From Salaquimonas sp. (GTDB lineage Bacteria; Pseudomonadota; Alphaproteobacteria; Rhizobiales; Rhizobiaceae): a stretch of 64,000 nt of DNA. The notes beneath the pieces were generated by a model. That model searched no databases. It was given only the letters and a program-made list of their open reading frames with translations, and was not told the origin of the DNA. Location of the stretch: NCBI GenBank assembly GCA_028289365.1, contig JANQQM010000026.1, positions 1 to 64,000 of the forward strand. Reading direction: 5' to 3'. The translations under genes and the position numbers were made by a program. Shown here in pieces: positions 16,754-25,958 of the stretch. The first letter of the stretch is position 1, and every line of letters begins with the position of its first letter.

Positions 16754-17734
16754 ATGAGAGCATTATTGTCACTGGCGGCTGCCGCTACAATTGCGCTGAC
16801 CGTACCGGCGAGCGCAAAGGAAATGAGCCTGGCCTATTTCATGGGACCAAAGCACCCGATGAATGCGGCTGTGTTCACGCCTTTTGCCGAGAAGCTGGCA
16901 GAGTTGTCGGGCGGCAAGCTGACAGTCAAGCAATTCCCGGGTGGCGCGCTTAATTCCGTTCCGCCAAAGCAATATGCGATCCTTCTCGACGGCGTAGCCG
17001 ACATCGTGTTCACCTTGCCGGGCTATACCGGCGACGTGTTTCCGATGACCCAGGTTGTGGGCCTGCCTGGTGTTTGCGAGAGCGCGGTTGAGTGCACCCA
17101 AGCCTTGCTGAATGCCCGTGAGAAGCTTTCCGAGGAATATAATGCCAAACTGTTGGGGATTTGGGCGAATGTGCCGCCGGTCCTGATTACCAAAGACAAG
17201 CCGGTCCGTTCGCTGGAAGACCTGAAAGGCATGAAGATCCGCGTCACTAACAAGTCGGATCTGCCGGTGGTTGAGGCGCTTGGGGCATCAGCGGTGGCAC
17301 AACCGGTCAATGTGATCAACCAGAACCTGACCAATGGCGTGATTGACGCAATTGCAATTGGTCCGTCTGCGATCCGTTCGTTCAATCTGCATGAACCGGC
17401 AAACTACATTACGACCTGGTTCCCCGGTTCCGGTTCGGCATTTGTGCTGTTGATGAATCAAGACGTCTATGACGGCTTGTCGGATGAAGAAAAAGGCTGG
17501 GTGGATGCAGCTTCCGATGCTGCGCTGTCTCAAGCCGGTGGCCAGTTCTACGACAAGGCAGGTGGTGGCGGAATGAAGATTGCAGCAGATGCCGGCGTTG
17601 AAATCATCGAATTGTCGGATGAAGAAAAGCAGCGCTGGCTTGATGCAATCAAACCAACCTTGGAAGAAATCAATGGCAAGACTGTGGGTAGTTCCACCGT
17701 TGCTGAGATCAAGACCTTGATGAAAGGCCAATAG
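16754..17734 (+). CDS. dctP: TRAP transporter solute-binding protein (DctP family)
   Basis: This is a 326-residue periplasmic protein with a Sec signal (residues 1-21, ASA cleavage) and AGGGAGGAAA before the ATG. DctP-family marks include GGALNSVPPKQYAILLDGVADI near 57-78, the LKGMKIRVTN strand near 157-166 holding the carboxylate-binding Arg, and NGVIDAIAIGPSAI near 194. The ligand should be a carboxylate. It opens the dctPQM operon. Confidence 0.9.
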   Translation: MRALLSLAAAATIALTVPASAKEMSLAYFMGPKHPMNAAVFTPFAEKLAELSGGKLTVKQFPGGALNSVPPKQYAILLDGVADIVFTLPGYTGDVFPMTQVVGLPGVCESAVECTQALLNAREKLSEEYNAKLLGIWANVPPVLITKDKPVRSLEDLKGMKIRVTNKSDLPVVEALGASAVAQPVNVINQNLTNGVIDAIAIGPSAIRSFNLHEPANYITTWFPGSGSAFVLLMNQDVYDGLSDEEKGWVDAASDAALSQAGGQFYDKAGGGGMKIAADAGVEIIELSDEEKQRWLDAIKPTLEEINGKTVGSSTVAEIKTLMKGQ

Positions 17735-17736
17735 GA

Positions 17737-18267
17737 TTGGCAAGCCAGACACCTGCAATACTGGTCAGCGCCGACAAGCTTATCGGCGCTGCCGCGCAGT
17801 TTCTTGCCTTTGTCGGAAGCCTGGGAATTATTGGCCTGGTGGGTATCACCATTGTCGCGGTTGCCTGGCGTTACGGGCTGAACGATCCGATCTTCGGGAT
17901 TGAAGACCTTTCGATCGTGACGCTTTCCATTGTTGCCGGTGCGGCAGTCGCCTATGGCGCACGCAGCAATGCCCATATCAGCATCAGTGTTATCCGCTTT
18001 TTCGGTGGTCGTGGATTGACCCGATATACCGATGCCGTCATGCGGTTGTTGACCGTGGGCATTCTCGCCTTGGCGACCTATGCGCTGTTTACTAAGGCCT
18101 GCGGTATCGAAAAGGCATGCATCACCAATAATTTCAGCATCGAGCACCGGATATTCTATTACTACCTCGGCGTCTGTATCGCGATTTACGCGCTGCATGT
18201 CCTGAACCATTTCCTGATCAGCCTGTGGCACTTCGGCGGCGAAGATCCCAACGAAATCGCTGACTGA
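17737..18267 (+). CDS. dctQ: TRAP transporter small permease (DctQ family)
   Basis: The 176-residue product has four membrane helices and the DctQ-type LVGITIVAVAWRYGLNDPIFGIEDLS region near 36-61. The start is TTG at 17737, two bases after the dctP stop, with AAAGG 9 bases upstream; no ATG is available near the first helix. A conserved-looking pair of Cys (CGIEKAC near 123-129) may be structural. It pairs with DctM, whose start overlaps the stop by 1 base. Confidence 0.88.
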   Translation: MASQTPAILVSADKLIGAAAQFLAFVGSLGIIGLVGITIVAVAWRYGLNDPIFGIEDLSIVTLSIVAGAAVAYGARSNAHISISVIRFFGGRGLTRYTDAVMRLLTVGILALATYALFTKACGIEKACITNNFSIEHRIFYYYLGVCIAIYALHVLNHFLISLWHFGGEDPNEIAD

Positions 18268-19571
18268 TGGATAATGTTACAATTGCCCTTTTGGGAACCG
18301 GCGTTCTATTTATCCTTCTGCTGATCAGGATGCCGGTCGGTGTTGCCATGATGCTGGTTGGCACCGGCGGCATCTACATGATCCGCCCGCAGGCTGCGAT
18401 CCCCAAACTGGCCGGTGAAATCTTCAACGAGGCGTCTAACTATCCGCTGACTATTATCCCCTTGTTTGTCCTGATGGGAAATCTCGCGGGCATTTCCGGC
18501 ATGAGCCGCGATCTTTATGACGCTGCACATTCCTGGCTGGGCCACCTCAAGGGGGGGCTGGCGTCTGCGACCGTGGTGGGCTGTGCCGGATTTTCGGCAC
18601 TTTCCGGTTCTTCGCTTGCTGCCGCACTCACCATGGGGCGTGTGTCACTGCCGGAAATGCAGCGCTACAACTACGATAACGGCCTGGCGACCGGTGCCAT
18701 CGCTGCGGGTGGGACGCTGGGTATTCTCATTCCGCCTTCGGCTGGTTTCGTCATCTATGCGATCCTCACCGAGGAGAGCATCGGACGGTTATTCATGGCG
18801 GGTGTCCTGCCGGGATTGTTGTTGACCGTTTTCTTTGTGTTGACGATCTGGATCGTGGTCCGGCGTCATCCGGAAAAGGCGCCCAATATGGCTGAGGCCG
18901 ATACAATTTCGGATCGCTGGAAGTCCATGGGCAGGGCGAGCTGGATCATCGGGATTATACTGATTACCATTGGCGGCATTTATACCGGCGTATTCTCGGC
19001 CGTCGAAGCTGCCGGGATAGGGGCTTTCCTGGCGGCAATTGTTACGGCGATCCGGCGAAAATTTACCTGGGCCAACACCGTTGAAGTATTTGCCAGCACG
19101 TTGAAGGCTTCGGGCACGGTATTCATGATCCTGTTCGGCGCCTTTGTGTTTAAGACCTTTATCGGATTTACCGGTGTAACCTATTCGCTGTCGCTCTGGG
19201 TCGAGGGGCTTGGACTAAGCGGCATGCACATCGTGATCGCGTTCCTCATCATCTTCATTATCCTGGGAATGTTCATGGACGGTTTTGCCATTCTCGTCCT
19301 GACCGTGCCGCTCATTCAACCCATCATAGAACCCTTGGGGATCGACATGATCTGGTTCGGTGTGTTGATGGTGATCGTGCTGGAGATGGGGCTGATTTCG
19401 CCACCGGTCGGTGTGAATGTATTTGTCGTCAAGGGAATAGCCGAGGGCGTTCCGCTCAACACGATATTCCGAGGGATCTGGCCATTCTGGTTTGCCATGC
19501 TGGCAGCGGTAATCATCGTGTTGACCTTCCCGCAGGTGGCCTTGCTGCTGCCCAATACGATGTTCGGATAG
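18267..19571 (+). CDS. dctM: TRAP transporter large permease (DctM family)
   Basis: This 434-residue protein has about 12 membrane segments and typical DctM signatures: FSALSGSSLAAALTMGRV near 109-126, LGILIPPSAGFVIYAILTEESIGRLF near 150-175, and LGMFMDGFAILVLTVPLIQPI near 331-351. It forms the sodium-driven translocation channel together with DctQ. Its ATG overlaps the dctQ TGA. The transporter is complete within the window. Confidence 0.92.
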   Translation: MDNVTIALLGTGVLFILLLIRMPVGVAMMLVGTGGIYMIRPQAAIPKLAGEIFNEASNYPLTIIPLFVLMGNLAGISGMSRDLYDAAHSWLGHLKGGLASATVVGCAGFSALSGSSLAAALTMGRVSLPEMQRYNYDNGLATGAIAAGGTLGILIPPSAGFVIYAILTEESIGRLFMAGVLPGLLLTVFFVLTIWIVVRRHPEKAPNMAEADTISDRWKSMGRASWIIGIILITIGGIYTGVFSAVEAAGIGAFLAAIVTAIRRKFTWANTVEVFASTLKASGTVFMILFGAFVFKTFIGFTGVTYSLSLWVEGLGLSGMHIVIAFLIIFIILGMFMDGFAILVLTVPLIQPIIEPLGIDMIWFGVLMVIVLEMGLISPPVGVNVFVVKGIAEGVPLNTIFRGIWPFWFAMLAAVIIVLTFPQVALLLPNTMFG

Positions 19572-19606
19572 CACGGATTGGGCACTAACCTTTAGTCAGC
19601 GGATTG

Positions 19607-20359
19607 TCACATCAATGCGGTGTAGACGAGTCTGAAACCCAAAATCGTTAGCAGCGCCAGGATCGTCAGATCGAATACCTTTGGTGACATGCGTTTTGCG
19701 ATAAATGCTCCCAATGGCAAAGCACCTAACATGGGAATCAACGACGCCGCGCTAAGTGCCAGCAACTGGGCGTTTAGCAGTCCATAGGCATATAGTGCAG
19801 GCAGTTGGCCTACTGACATGGCTGAGAAGAACGTTGAAACGGTAACAATGAATACAGGTCTTTCCAACCGCATGGCATTGAGAAAACTGACTGCAATTGG
19901 TGCCGATATTCCTGCCGCACCTTGAAGAATGCCACCGCCAATTCCCATGGGCAGCACGAGTTTCTTGGCTCGCTCAAATTCAAGACGAAAGGTTGGGCTG
20001 GCGATACGTATCCCGACATAGGCAAATACCGCGAAAGCCAGCAATAATGAAAGGAAACGAACAGGCAACAATGCCAACATGGCGGTACCCAATACAGCGC
20101 CAACAGCTCCTGCCACAGCAAAATTCCGCGCGAAGTGGTCTGGCAAGCGGTATTGGCGATATTGATAAACCTGCCAAAGATTTGTGATGAGATTTGGTGT
20201 CGCCATGATTATCACAGCCAGGCGCACATCAAAGAAGGCGGCCATAACCGGTACCGCGACTATCGGCGTTCCTGCTCCGGTGGCGCCCTTGAGGATGCCA
20301 CCCAGCGAAAGTGCGGCAAATATGACGAATAACGATAATGGACTTAACTCGGGCATCAT
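19607..20359 (-). CDS. TauE/SafE family anion exporter
   Basis: The 250-residue membrane protein has seven to eight hydrophobic segments and two TauE/SafE repeats: GGILKGATGAGTPIVAVPVM near 20-39 and GGGILQGAAGISAPIAVSFL near 138-157. These glycine-rich repeats are the family hallmark. Such proteins export sulphite, sulphoacetate or related organic anions. It is transcribed toward the TRAP genes and divergent from the hydroxylase gene (54 bp away). No sulphonate catabolic gene is adjacent. Confidence 0.88.
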   Translation of the reverse strand: MMPELSPLSLFVIFAALSLGGILKGATGAGTPIVAVPVMAAFFDVRLAVIIMATPNLITNLWQVYQYRQYRLPDHFARNFAVAGAVGAVLGTAMLALLPVRFLSLLLAFAVFAYVGIRIASPTFRLEFERAKKLVLPMGIGGGILQGAAGISAPIAVSFLNAMRLERPVFIVTVSTFFSAMSVGQLPALYAYGLLNAQLLALSAASLIPMLGALPLGAFIAKRMSPKVFDLTILALLTILGFRLVYTALM

Positions 20360-20412
20360 GGAAAACTGGTTGGGACCAAAGGGGAGGATAAGTCAAGCCA
20401 TGGCATGCCAAA

Positions 20413-21984
20413 ATGCATGATGTTCTGATTTCAGGCGGAGGCCCGGTCGGTCTGGGACTGGCCATAGAGCTTGCAGACCGCGGTGTTGATGTTGCGGTTG
20501 TCGAGCGCAGCGAAGAGCCGTCGCCGATCCCCAAAGGCCAGAACCTGACACAGCGTACCATGGAACATATGCAGGTCTGGGGTGTGGAAGAAGAGCTAAG
20601 GGCGGCAAAGACCATTCCCAAGGGTTTTGGTCTTGGCGGGCTAACAGCCTATGGCTCGCTTTTGAGCGGTTACCACTATGACTGGTACAAGCGGGCCGCG
20701 GTTCGGCCATATTACTACACCGACAATGAGCGCCTTCCCCAATATGCAACAGAAGCTGTGCTTCGGCAGCGCGCCCAATCCTTTCCCAATATCGAAATCC
20801 ATTATGGCTGGAAGACGGATGAAGCCGGGCAGGATGACGGTTCAGCCTGGTTGAATGCCAAGAAAGATGAGGCATTGCTAGAGTTGACCGGGCGTTATCT
20901 TGTCGGGTGTGACGGAAGCAGGTCGCTTATTCGCCAGTCGGCGGGTATGAGCGAAACCTGTAACGATCATGACAGGCTGATGGTGCTGATCGTTTTTGAA
21001 TCGCCGGAATTCTTCAAGCTGGTAGAGCAGTTTGCCGATAAGCAATTCTATAACGTCCTGCATCCTGATCTTGACGGCTACTGGATGTTTTTCGGCATGG
21101 TCGAATGGGGAAAATCCTTTTTCTTTCATGCCCCGGTACCGCCGGGCACCAATCGCGAAAATTTCGATTTCAAAGCGTTGATACATCGCGCCGTTGGATC
21201 TGAATTCGACCTTGATCTGGTTTCAGTCGGATTTTGGGATCTGCGGATATCGGTAGCCGATCAATATCGGGCGGATCGGATCTTCATTGCTGGTGATGCC
21301 GCGCACAGCCATCCTCCCTATGGCGGCTATGGGATCAATACCGGTTTCGAGGATGCCCGCAATTTGGGCTGGAAGCTTGCGGCTGAATTGCAGGGTTGGG
21401 GAGGGCCGCACTTGCTCGACAGTTATGAGGCGGAGCGAAAACCGGTCTTTGAATCCACGGCTCGCGACTTCATCGATGCCTTTATCCGAGAAGATCGTGA
21501 CTTTGTGCGCAAGTTTAATCCCGAAATTGATCTGGAGACATTCGAGATTGCTTGGGAAAAGAGATCAGTAGGTAGTGCTGCCAAGGGGGTTGAAACCTTC
21601 GCCCCGCATTATGGTGGCTCGCCAATCGTCCTTGGCGGTAATGACGCGAGGCCTTCGGCCAAGGGAATTCATGATTTCAATGTTCGGCCAGGTCATCATT
21701 TTCCGCCAGTTGAACTTGCTGACGGCATGCGGATGCAAGATAGGTTGAAGTCGGGAATGACCTTTTTTGACTTTTCAGATGACGGTGCGTTTGGAGTTCA
21801 AATGAGTGTAATGGCAAAAGACCTGAAAATTCCACTTACAGTCATTGCATTACCGGAAAGCGATGCAGCAGCGGTATATCGTGCCAATTACATTCTTGTT
21901 CGTCCCGACCATTATGTTGCCTGGGCAGGCAATAAGAAAAGAGACCCTAAGCATATTCTCAATAAAACGCTTGGAAATCAATGA
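20413..21984 (+). CDS. FAD-dependent aromatic hydroxylase (PheA/TfdB/MhpA-like)
   Basis: The 523-residue flavoprotein has the FAD dinucleotide motif SGGGPVGLGLAIELADRG at about 7-24, the DG motif GRYLVGCDGSRSLIRQSAG near 160-178, and the second FAD motif AGDAAHSHPPYGGYGINTGFEDA near 291-313. This is the PheA/TfdB class that hydroxylates phenols and related aromatics with NAD(P)H and O2. The C-terminal part (GHHFPPVELADG, VRPDHYVAW) matches the thioredoxin-like tail of MhpA-type enzymes. Ribosome site is poor. A nitroreductase gene follows by 22 bp, so the pair likely acts on one aromatic substrate, perhaps a nitro- or methoxy-arene. Confidence 0.87.
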   Translation: MHDVLISGGGPVGLGLAIELADRGVDVAVVERSEEPSPIPKGQNLTQRTMEHMQVWGVEEELRAAKTIPKGFGLGGLTAYGSLLSGYHYDWYKRAAVRPYYYTDNERLPQYATEAVLRQRAQSFPNIEIHYGWKTDEAGQDDGSAWLNAKKDEALLELTGRYLVGCDGSRSLIRQSAGMSETCNDHDRLMVLIVFESPEFFKLVEQFADKQFYNVLHPDLDGYWMFFGMVEWGKSFFFHAPVPPGTNRENFDFKALIHRAVGSEFDLDLVSVGFWDLRISVADQYRADRIFIAGDAAHSHPPYGGYGINTGFEDARNLGWKLAAELQGWGGPHLLDSYEAERKPVFESTARDFIDAFIREDRDFVRKFNPEIDLETFEIAWEKRSVGSAAKGVETFAPHYGGSPIVLGGNDARPSAKGIHDFNVRPGHHFPPVELADGMRMQDRLKSGMTFFDFSDDGAFGVQMSVMAKDLKIPLTVIALPESDAAAVYRANYILVRPDHYVAWAGNKKRDPKHILNKTLGNQ

Positions 21985-22006
21985 TTTGACCGGGAAGGAG
22001 GAGCCA

Positions 22007-22801
22007 ATGTCTGAATTCACGTCGGCTGTGGATCTAGAGGCAGCAGAAGCGGAAATCGATCTGCCGGAGATTGGCGATCTGACGCGCTACCTCGAATTGA
22101 TGCAGACCATTCGTAACCGGGTCACCGTTCGAAAATTTGATGCGGACTATACCGTCCCGGATGAACATTACGAGCTTATCCTGGAAGCAGCGCGCCACGC
22201 GCCTTCTGGTGCAAATGCTCAACCCTGGCAGTTTGTGATCGTTCGCGATCCGGCGGTCAAGCAAAACATCAGCGACTATTTTGTGGCCGAGCAACGGTTT
22301 CGGGCCAAGGCGAAGATGAAGTTTCCGACACCGGATTATCGCGGGCTGGCAACAGCGCCCGGATTTGTCGTCGTTTGCTCCGATATGCGGTGGGTCAACG
22401 CGTTTCCGGTTCTGAATGATGGTTCCGATCTGGATCGTATGTACAAGGAGAATGCCGAGCGCATTCTTCTCCAGTCAGTTGCCGCGGCGACAATGTCGGC
22501 GCATTTGGCGGCTGCCGCGCTTGGTTACAATGTCTGGTGGGTTACGGCGATCGGGCAAGAGAAGGCGCAGGAGGAGATACGCCCGCTGCTCAATATTCCG
22601 GAGGAAATTTCAGTGCTTGATATTTTCCTTTTCGGTCCGCCTGCGGCCAAGCCTTACAAGAGGTGGCGCCGGCCGACAGAAGAGATCGTCCATTGGGACA
22701 AATATAACCGGGATTATTTCATGTCAGACAGTGAATTGGATGATTGGATCCGCAACAGGCGGCACAGGGTCATGTACAAGGATGCATCGAATGTTGATTA
22801 G
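22007..22801 (+). CDS. Nitroreductase family flavoprotein
   Basis: The ATG at 22007 follows AAGGAGGAG by 3-5 bases; an open frame further upstream overlaps the hydroxylase and is not used. The 264-residue protein shows FMN-binding RNRVTVRKFD near 37-46, APSGANAQPWQFVIV near 64-78, and a C-terminal phosphate-contacting segment (LFGPPAAKPYKRWRRP). This family reduces nitroaromatics, quinones or enones with NAD(P)H. The extension beyond residue 225 is longer than in minimal nitroreductases. Co-transcription with the upstream flavin hydroxylase is likely. Confidence 0.85.
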   Translation: MSEFTSAVDLEAAEAEIDLPEIGDLTRYLELMQTIRNRVTVRKFDADYTVPDEHYELILEAARHAPSGANAQPWQFVIVRDPAVKQNISDYFVAEQRFRAKAKMKFPTPDYRGLATAPGFVVVCSDMRWVNAFPVLNDGSDLDRMYKENAERILLQSVAAATMSAHLAAAALGYNVWWVTAIGQEKAQEEIRPLLNIPEEISVLDIFLFGPPAAKPYKRWRRPTEEIVHWDKYNRDYFMSDSELDDWIRNRRHRVMYKDASNVD

Positions 22802-22939
22802 TGCGTAGCTATCATGACTGCAGGTAAACCGGTCAACTGATCAGTTTCACGACGGCGCAAACCGGATATTGAGATTCATCCATAATCACCGCCAATTTTT
22901 TTTGCCTGAAAGGCAATTGCCCGCATTTGGGAGATATCC

Positions 22940-25618
22940 TTACTCTGCTGCGATGTGACGATTTGCATTGATGATATCCCTGATTTCAGCGCGGCATGAG
23001 CCGCAGTTGGTGCCGGCATTCAGACACTTTCCGACCGTCTCGACACTCGTAGCCTGGCCGGAGCGTATAATCTGGCTGACTTGATTGGCTCCTATATTGA
23101 AGCAGGAACATATGATCGGGCCGGGATCGACCCTATCGGCTCCTGGCCTGCCGGCGATCACATGAAAACGTGAGCGGATGTCGGGAAAGGCTTGCGCCAA
23201 TTGGGCGATGGCAGCTTCGCGCGAAATCGCAACCGGGCAGTCGGCTGTGAATACCGCGGCGAGGAGGCGGTTACCTTCAAAGAAAGCGGTGCGAATCTGG
23301 CCCGCCGACTGATCGACGTAAATGATGGGGTCGATTTTTTCAGATATGCTGGAAAGTGTCCGGGCAAACGCGATCGCATCATCCGGCTTTTCAGTCAGCG
23401 CAAATTCCATTCGCCATCCAGAACCTGATTTCGCCAGCGCCCAGTATTGGCAAGGTTCCAGAGACGGCTTGCGTGCCGTAACTGCAAAGCCATAGATTTT
23501 TGCTTCATATGGCTCGACGGTGACCGGCACCTTCTTCGATGCAGGCTGGCCGGAAACCGGATCCGTGACGGGCGGGATCAGGCGATTGACCCGTGATGAA
23601 GCTGCAAACTGGTCATTCCAATGCATCGGAACGAATATTGCACCGCGCTGCTGTCGCTGGGTGATCAGGGCCCGGACCAGAATTGATTTGCCACGCGACT
23701 TGATCCGAATGATGGTGGAATCCTCAACACCAATCCTGTCGGCATCTAAGGGGTGCAGTTCCGCATAGGGTTCTGCCATATGGGCCGATAGTTTCGGGCT
23801 GCGGCCGGTGCGTGTCATCGTATGCCAGTGGTCGCGTACGCGCCCGGTATTTAGAATCAGCACATTTACATTGCTTGATGTAGCCTGTTGTGCCGGTGCT
23901 TCGATTGGGACTGCGTTCGCCTTGCCATTTGGCGTGAAGAAGCCGCCATTGGCAAAAAAACGTTTTTGGCAGGTGTCATTGGATTTCGTTGTTAACGGCC
24001 ACTGACAGGGGTTCATAGCGTCATATCGGTCATCTGTAATTTCGGCCATGGAGCCTATGTCGAAGCCTCTGGAGCCGTCATTTTCGTAACCGGAAAGCCT
24101 GGCGTGTTCGCGAAAAATATCAACCGGTGACTGCCAATCGAAGGCTTCCACAAATCCCATTTTTTTCGCAACTTGCGAAATGATCCACCAGTCCGGTTTT
24201 GAGCTTCCGGGCATGGGAAGGAAGGGCTTCTGCCTGGAAATGCATCGTTCAGAGTTGGTAACAGTTCCGTCCTTCTCACCCCATCCTGCAGCGGGCAGGG
24301 TCACGTTGGCATGGCGAACGGTGTCAGTGTTGTGCACGATGTCGGACACGACAACAAACGGGCATGTCTTCAATGCGGTCTCGACCAGGTCCCCATCAGG
24401 AATGCTGTCGACCGGGTTGGTCGCCATGATCCAGAGTGCTTTTATCTTGCCGTCAGCGATTGCCTGAAACATGTCGACTGCTTTCAGGCCCGCTTTACCG
24501 GCGATGGTCGGCGATTGCCAGAATTGCTGGACCAGCTTTCGATGATCAGGATTTTCAACTGCCATGTGGGCGGCCAGCATGTTTGCCAGGCCGCCCACTT
24601 CGCGCCCACCCATGGCGTTTGGCTGGCCGGTAATCGAGAAGGGTCCCGTGCCACGCCTGCCAATCCGCCCGGTCGCCAGATGGCAATTGATGATTGCATT
24701 GACCTTGTCGGTGCCGACGGCAGATTGGTTCACGCCCTGGCTGTAGACGGTCACGGTCTTGTCGGTCTTGGCGAATAGTTCAAAGAAAGCGGAAAGCTGC
24801 GAAACCAGAATTCCCGTCTGGCGGGCGGTGTTATCGAGGCTGATTTTACGAGCCGCTTCGAGCGCGTTACCCATGCCATCGACGTGTTGGCCAATATATG
24901 TCTCGTCCAGCGCATCATTCTTATCCAGATGGCTCAGGAGGCCGAGGAACAGCGCGACATCCCCGTCCGGTTGAATCGGCAAATGCATATTGGCGAAATC
25001 GGCCGTCATCGTCCGCCGCGGATCGATACAGACGATTTTCATATGCGGGCGGGATTCTTTGGCTGCAACAATCCGTTGATACAGGACCGGATGACACCAG
25101 GCGAGATTGGAGCCAACAAGCACAAGCAGATCAGCCCTTTCCAGATCTTCATAGACTGCAGGGACGATATCGGCGCCGAATGCCCGGCGATGGCCGGCCA
25201 CGCTCGATGCCATGCACAGCCTGGAGTTCGTATCGATGTTTGCCGAGCCGATGAATCCCTTCATAAGCTTGTTGGCTGCGTAATAGTCTTCGGTGAGCAG
25301 TTGCCCGGAAACATAAAAGGCTACGCTGTCGGGTCCATGTTCCTCAATTGACGCCTGAAACCGATCAGCCACAAGACCAAGCGCAGTATCCCAATCGGTT
25401 CGTTCGCCTTCGATTGTCGGATGAAGCAATCTGCCATCTTCGCCGAGCGTCTCTGCCAAGGCAGACCCCTTCGAGCACAAACGGCCAAAATTGGCTGGAT
25501 GATCCGGATCGCCCTTGATTGAAACGGTGCCGTCTTTGTCACGCGTGGCGATGATGCCGCAGCCTACGCCACAATAGGGGCATGTCGTTTTTGTGGAGGT
25601 TGGCAGGTGATCAGCCAT
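22940..25618 (-). CDS. nasA: Assimilatory nitrate reductase catalytic subunit with C-terminal BFD domain
   Basis: The 892-residue cytoplasmic enzyme reduces nitrate to nitrite. Residues 10-50 carry the [4Fe-4S] ligands Cys13, Cys16, Cys20 and Cys48. The Mo-bis-MGD domains follow (VGSNLAWCHP near 172, QGVNQSAVGTDKVNAI near 293, a MopB_CT domain from about 590). The last 60 residues form a BFD-like [2Fe-2S] domain (ICSCFNIG, then CLNAGTNCGSC), as in NasA/NasC proteins that take electrons from a flavoprotein partner. No separate NasB-type electron donor is in the window. It is the last gene of the operon and overlaps nirD by 8 bp. Confidence 0.95.
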   Translation of the reverse strand: MADHLPTSTKTTCPYCGVGCGIIATRDKDGTVSIKGDPDHPANFGRLCSKGSALAETLGEDGRLLHPTIEGERTDWDTALGLVADRFQASIEEHGPDSVAFYVSGQLLTEDYYAANKLMKGFIGSANIDTNSRLCMASSVAGHRRAFGADIVPAVYEDLERADLLVLVGSNLAWCHPVLYQRIVAAKESRPHMKIVCIDPRRTMTADFANMHLPIQPDGDVALFLGLLSHLDKNDALDETYIGQHVDGMGNALEAARKISLDNTARQTGILVSQLSAFFELFAKTDKTVTVYSQGVNQSAVGTDKVNAIINCHLATGRIGRRGTGPFSITGQPNAMGGREVGGLANMLAAHMAVENPDHRKLVQQFWQSPTIAGKAGLKAVDMFQAIADGKIKALWIMATNPVDSIPDGDLVETALKTCPFVVVSDIVHNTDTVRHANVTLPAAGWGEKDGTVTNSERCISRQKPFLPMPGSSKPDWWIISQVAKKMGFVEAFDWQSPVDIFREHARLSGYENDGSRGFDIGSMAEITDDRYDAMNPCQWPLTTKSNDTCQKRFFANGGFFTPNGKANAVPIEAPAQQATSSNVNVLILNTGRVRDHWHTMTRTGRSPKLSAHMAEPYAELHPLDADRIGVEDSTIIRIKSRGKSILVRALITQRQQRGAIFVPMHWNDQFAASSRVNRLIPPVTDPVSGQPASKKVPVTVEPYEAKIYGFAVTARKPSLEPCQYWALAKSGSGWRMEFALTEKPDDAIAFARTLSSISEKIDPIIYVDQSAGQIRTAFFEGNRLLAAVFTADCPVAISREAAIAQLAQAFPDIRSRFHVIAGRPGADRVDPGPIICSCFNIGANQVSQIIRSGQATSVETVGKCLNAGTNCGSCRAEIRDIINANRHIAAE

Positions 25619-25958
25619 CGCTCGTAGGCTTCATCGGGTCAACGGATAGGAGCAGCCGGTCGCCCTCCAGTCGAACGGGGTAGACGGCGGTGCGGCCCTT
25701 GTCGGCGCCCGTCGCTTCTCCGGTCTCCAGCGAGATGATCCAGTTATGCAGAGGACAGGTCACACAGCCATCGTGGACAATCCCCTGGCTCAGCGGGCCG
25801 TTCCTGTGGGGACATTTGTCTTCGAGCGCATAGATCTGATCGTCGACCGTACGGAAAATGGCGATGGTGAGGTCGTTATAGCGTACGCATCGAGCCCCCC
25901 TGACGGGAATGTCGGAAAGCGTACCGATATCAATCCAGCTTTGGGTGAGGGCGTTCAT
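25611..25958 (-). CDS. nirD: Nitrite reductase small subunit (Rieske type)
   Basis: This 115-residue subunit of the NADH nitrite reductase retains an intact Rieske motif: CPHRNGPLSQG near 48-58 and CPLHNW near 67-72, the Cys-X-His and Cys-X2-His ligands of a [2Fe-2S] cluster. Some enterobacterial NirD proteins have lost these ligands, so this one should be electron-active. It overlaps nirB by 4 bp and nasA by 8 bp, which indicates tight co-expression. Confidence 0.93.
   Translation of the reverse strand: MNALTQSWIDIGTLSDIPVRGARCVRYNDLTIAIFRTVDDQIYALEDKCPHRNGPLSQGIVHDGCVTCPLHNWIISLETGEATGADKGRTAVYPVRLEGDRLLLSVDPMKPTSDG

Noticed and set aside
22902-22916. TTGCC-TGAAA-GGCAA inverted repeat after nasA considered as terminator
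   Set aside because: On the minus strand the stem is followed by A residues, not T; the T-run lies on the wrong side.
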